A stretch of 64,000 nt of DNA from Seohaeicola_A nanhaiensis (lineage in GTDB: Bacteria; Pseudomonadota; Alphaproteobacteria; Rhodobacterales; Rhodobacteraceae): assembly GCF_042654245.1 (NCBI RefSeq), contig NZ_JBHSGI010000002.1:806001-870000 (forward strand). Reading direction: 5' to 3'. Below the pieces are notes generated by a model. The model did no database searches and had not been told where the DNA came from. It saw only the letters and a list, made by a program, of their open reading frames with translations. Positions 62,108 to 64,000 of the stretch are shown here, one piece after another. Every line of letters begins with the position of its first letter. The stretch's first letter is position 1. A program made the position numbers and the translations under genes.

Positions 62108-64000
62108 ATGACCAAATACGATGAAGCCTGGGTGCGTGAGGAAGAAGCCAAGCGCAAGTGGATGGCCGAGAACGGGCTGTATCGCGAGGAGGACGAGCAT
62201 TCGTCCTGCGGCGTGGGGCTGGTGGTCTCGGTCGACGGCAAGGCGAGCCGGGACGTGGTGGTGGCCGGCATCAAGGCGCTGCGGGCGGTCTGGCACCGGG
62301 GCGCGGTGGATGCGGACGGCAAGACGGGCGACGGGGCGGGCATCCACGTGCAGATCCCGGTGCCGTTCTTCTATGACCAGATCCGGCGCACCGGCCACGA
62401 GCCGAAGATGGACCAGCTGATCGCGGTCGGTCAGGTGTTCCTGCCGCGGACGAACTTTGCCGCGCAGGAGATGTGCCGGACCATCGTGGAGACGGAAGTC
62501 CTGCGGATGGGCTATTACATCTATGGCTGGCGCCATGTGCCGGTGGATGTGACCTGCCTCGGCGAGAAGGCCAATGCGACGCGTCCCGAGATCGAGCAGA
62601 TCCTGATCTCGAACTCCAAGGGCGTGGACGAGGAGACCTTCGAGCGCGAGCTTTATGTGATCCGCCGCCGGATCGAGAAGGCGGCGATTGCCGAGGGCAT
62701 CGCAGGGCTCTATCTCGCCTCGCTGTCCTGCCGGTCGATCATCTACAAGGGGATGATGCTGGCCGAGCAGGTGGCGGTGTTCTACCCGGACCTGATGGAT
62801 GAGCGGTTCGAGAGCGCCTTTGCGATCTATCACCAGCGCTATTCCACGAACACCTTCCCGCAGTGGTGGCTGGCGCAGCCGTTCCGGATGCTGGCGCATA
62901 ACGGCGAGATCAACACGCTGAAGGGCAACATCAACTGGATGAAGTCGCACGAGATCCGCATGGCCTCGGGCACGTTCGGGGACATGGCCGAGGACATCAA
63001 GCCGATCATTCCGGGCGGGTCGTCGGATTCGGCGGCGCTGGACGCGGTGTTCGAGGTGCTGGTGCGGGCGGGGCGGTCCGCGCCGATGGCGAAGACGATG
63101 CTGGTGCCGGAGAGCTGGTCCAAGCAGGCGGTGGAGCTGCCGCAGGCCTGGCGCGACATGTATTCCTACTGCAACTCGGTGATGGAGCCCTGGGACGGGC
63201 CTGCCGCCTTGGCGATGACAGACGGGCGCTGGGTCTGCGCGGGGCTGGACCGTAACGGGCTGCGCCCGATGCGCTATGTCGTCACCGGCGATGGGCTGCT
63301 GATTGCGGGCAGCGAGGCCGGCATGGTGCCGGTGAACGAGACCAATGTGGTCGAGAAGGGCGCGCTGGGTCCGGGGCAGATGATTGCCGTGGACATGAAG
63401 AAGGGCCGGCTGTTCCACGACACCGCGATCAAGGACCGGCTGGCGGCGAACCAGCCTTTTGGCGAATGGGTCGGCAAGATCAACGATGCCGACGAGGTTC
63501 TGGCCGGGGTGACCGAAAAGCCGATCTTCTCGGGCAAGGAGCTGCGGCAGCGGCAGATCGCGGCGGGTTATTCGGTGGAGGAGCTGGAGCAGATCCTGGC
63601 GCCGATGGCCGAGGACGGCAAGGAGGCGCTCGCCTCGATGGGCGATGACACGCCTTCCGCGGTGCTGTCCAAGCAGTATCGCCCGTTGTCGCATTTCTTC
63701 CGCCAGAACTTCAGCCAGGTGACGAACCCGCCGATCGACAGCTTGCGGGAATACCGGGTGATGAGCCTGAAGACGCGGTTCGGAAACCTGAAGAACGTGC
63801 TGGACGAGGATTCCTCGCAGACCGAAATCGTCGTGCTGGAAAGCCCCTTTGTCGGCAACGCGCAGTTCGAGGCGCTGATCGGGCAGTTCAACGCGCCGTT
63901 CACCGAGATCGACTGCACCTTCGCGCCGGGCGAACGGTCGTTGCAGAAGGGGCTGGCGCGGATCCGGTCCGAGGCCGAGGATGCGGTGCGCTCGGGCGCG
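62108..64000 (+). CDS. gltB: Glutamate synthase (NADPH) large subunit, 3' end beyond window
   Basis: 631 codons of an expected ~1500 run to the window end. After a leader of about 30 residues the amidotransferase domain begins at EDEHSSCGVGLVVS; the Cys (about 34) becomes the N-terminal nucleophile after processing. RYSTNTFPQWWLAQPFRMLA and HNGEINTLKGNINWMKSHEI (about 262-281 onward) are glutamine-binding blocks, and DRNGLRPMRYVVTGDGLLIA follows. The last visible part is the central domain. It forms glutamate from glutamine and 2-oxoglutarate with GltD. Confidence 0.95.
   Translation, partial: MTKYDEAWVREEEAKRKWMAENGLYREEDEHSSCGVGLVVSVDGKASRDVVVAGIKALRAVWHRGAVDADGKTGDGAGIHVQIPVPFFYDQIRRTGHEPKMDQLIAVGQVFLPRTNFAAQEMCRTIVETEVLRMGYYIYGWRHVPVDVTCLGEKANATRPEIEQILISNSKGVDEETFERELYVIRRRIEKAAIAEGIAGLYLASLSCRSIIYKGMMLAEQVAVFYPDLMDERFESAFAIYHQRYSTNTFPQWWLAQPFRMLAHNGEINTLKGNINWMKSHEIRMASGTFGDMAEDIKPIIPGGSSDSAALDAVFEVLVRAGRSAPMAKTMLVPESWSKQAVELPQAWRDMYSYCNSVMEPWDGPAALAMTDGRWVCAGLDRNGLRPMRYVVTGDGLLIAGSEAGMVPVNETNVVEKGALGPGQMIAVDMKKGRLFHDTAIKDRLAANQPFGEWVGKINDADEVLAGVTEKPIFSGKELRQRQIAAGYSVEELEQILAPMAEDGKEALASMGDDTPSAVLSKQYRPLSHFFRQNFSQVTNPPIDSLREYRVMSLKTRFGNLKNVLDEDSSQTEIVVLESPFVGNAQFEALIGQFNAPFTEIDCTFAPGERSLQKGLARIRSEAEDAVRSGA

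Overview
The window looks like chromosomal DNA from a high-GC alphaproteobacterium. Its tone is that of the Rhodobacterales (Roseobacter/Paracoccus type): many ABC and tripartite carboxylate transporters, GcvT-type dimethylglycine/sarcosine dehydrogenases, HWE/HisKA_2 histidine kinases, and several catabolic operons each with its own local regulator. The taxonomic call is inference from gene content and base composition, not from a marker-gene comparison.

Region by region. (1) 1-14.4 kb: a methylated-amine/betaine locus. It has a truncated unknown gene, a pyrroline-5-carboxylate-reductase-like protein, a DeoR regulator, two GcvT-type FAD dehydrogenases each paired with a choline-kinase-like phosphotransferase, an inositol-monophosphatase-like enzyme, and a ProX/ProV/double-ProW uptake system. 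A nearly identical 21-bp direct-repeat operator lies in both divergent promoter regions (2111-2131 and 6974-6994). A five-unit array of ~80-bp hairpin repeats fills 5.6-6.1 kb. (2) 14.4-16.2 kb: a response regulator and a PAS/HWE-type kinase. (3) 16.6-27.4 kb: a nine-gene leftward operon with a family III CoA-transferase, thiol dioxygenase, two enoyl-CoA hydratases, an ADP-forming acyl-CoA synthetase, a DMSO-reductase-family molybdoenzyme and a TctCBA transporter. An IclR regulator is divergent from it. (4) 28.5-41.6 kb: two complete dipeptide/oligopeptide-type ABC transporters around a divergent promoter. One operon starts with an omega-aminotransferase, the other with an acetylpolyamine-amidohydrolase-like deacetylase. 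Operator-like sequences here match the one at the IclR gene, tying regions 3 and 4 together. (5) 41.7-50.5 kb: a LysR-controlled locus with an M19 dipeptidase homologue, aldehyde dehydrogenase, NMT1-type ABC transporter, FAD oxidoreductase, muconolactone-isomerase-like protein and RidA protein. A bipartite 47-bp element is repeated upstream of the dipeptidase and the aldehyde dehydrogenase.

(6) 50.77-56.12 kb: a small integrative element of about 5.3 kb. It is bounded by 16-bp direct repeats, one of which is the 3' end of a tRNA-Leu(CAG) gene. It carries a tyrosine integrase, an AlpA-type excisionase, a run of small phage-like genes, a Rap1a/Tai-like immunity protein with no visible effector, and a zinc-ribbon protein. 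(7) 56.1-64 kb: core genes: tRNA-Leu, an NDUFA9-like protein, uppP, gltD, three tandem GFA-family proteins, a DUF4328 membrane protein and the first 631 codons of gltB.

The main story is substrate-specific catabolic modules, each with transporter, enzymes and a local regulator whose probable operators can be read directly as repeated sequences. All functional assignments come from motif recognition in the translated sequence. No database search was run.
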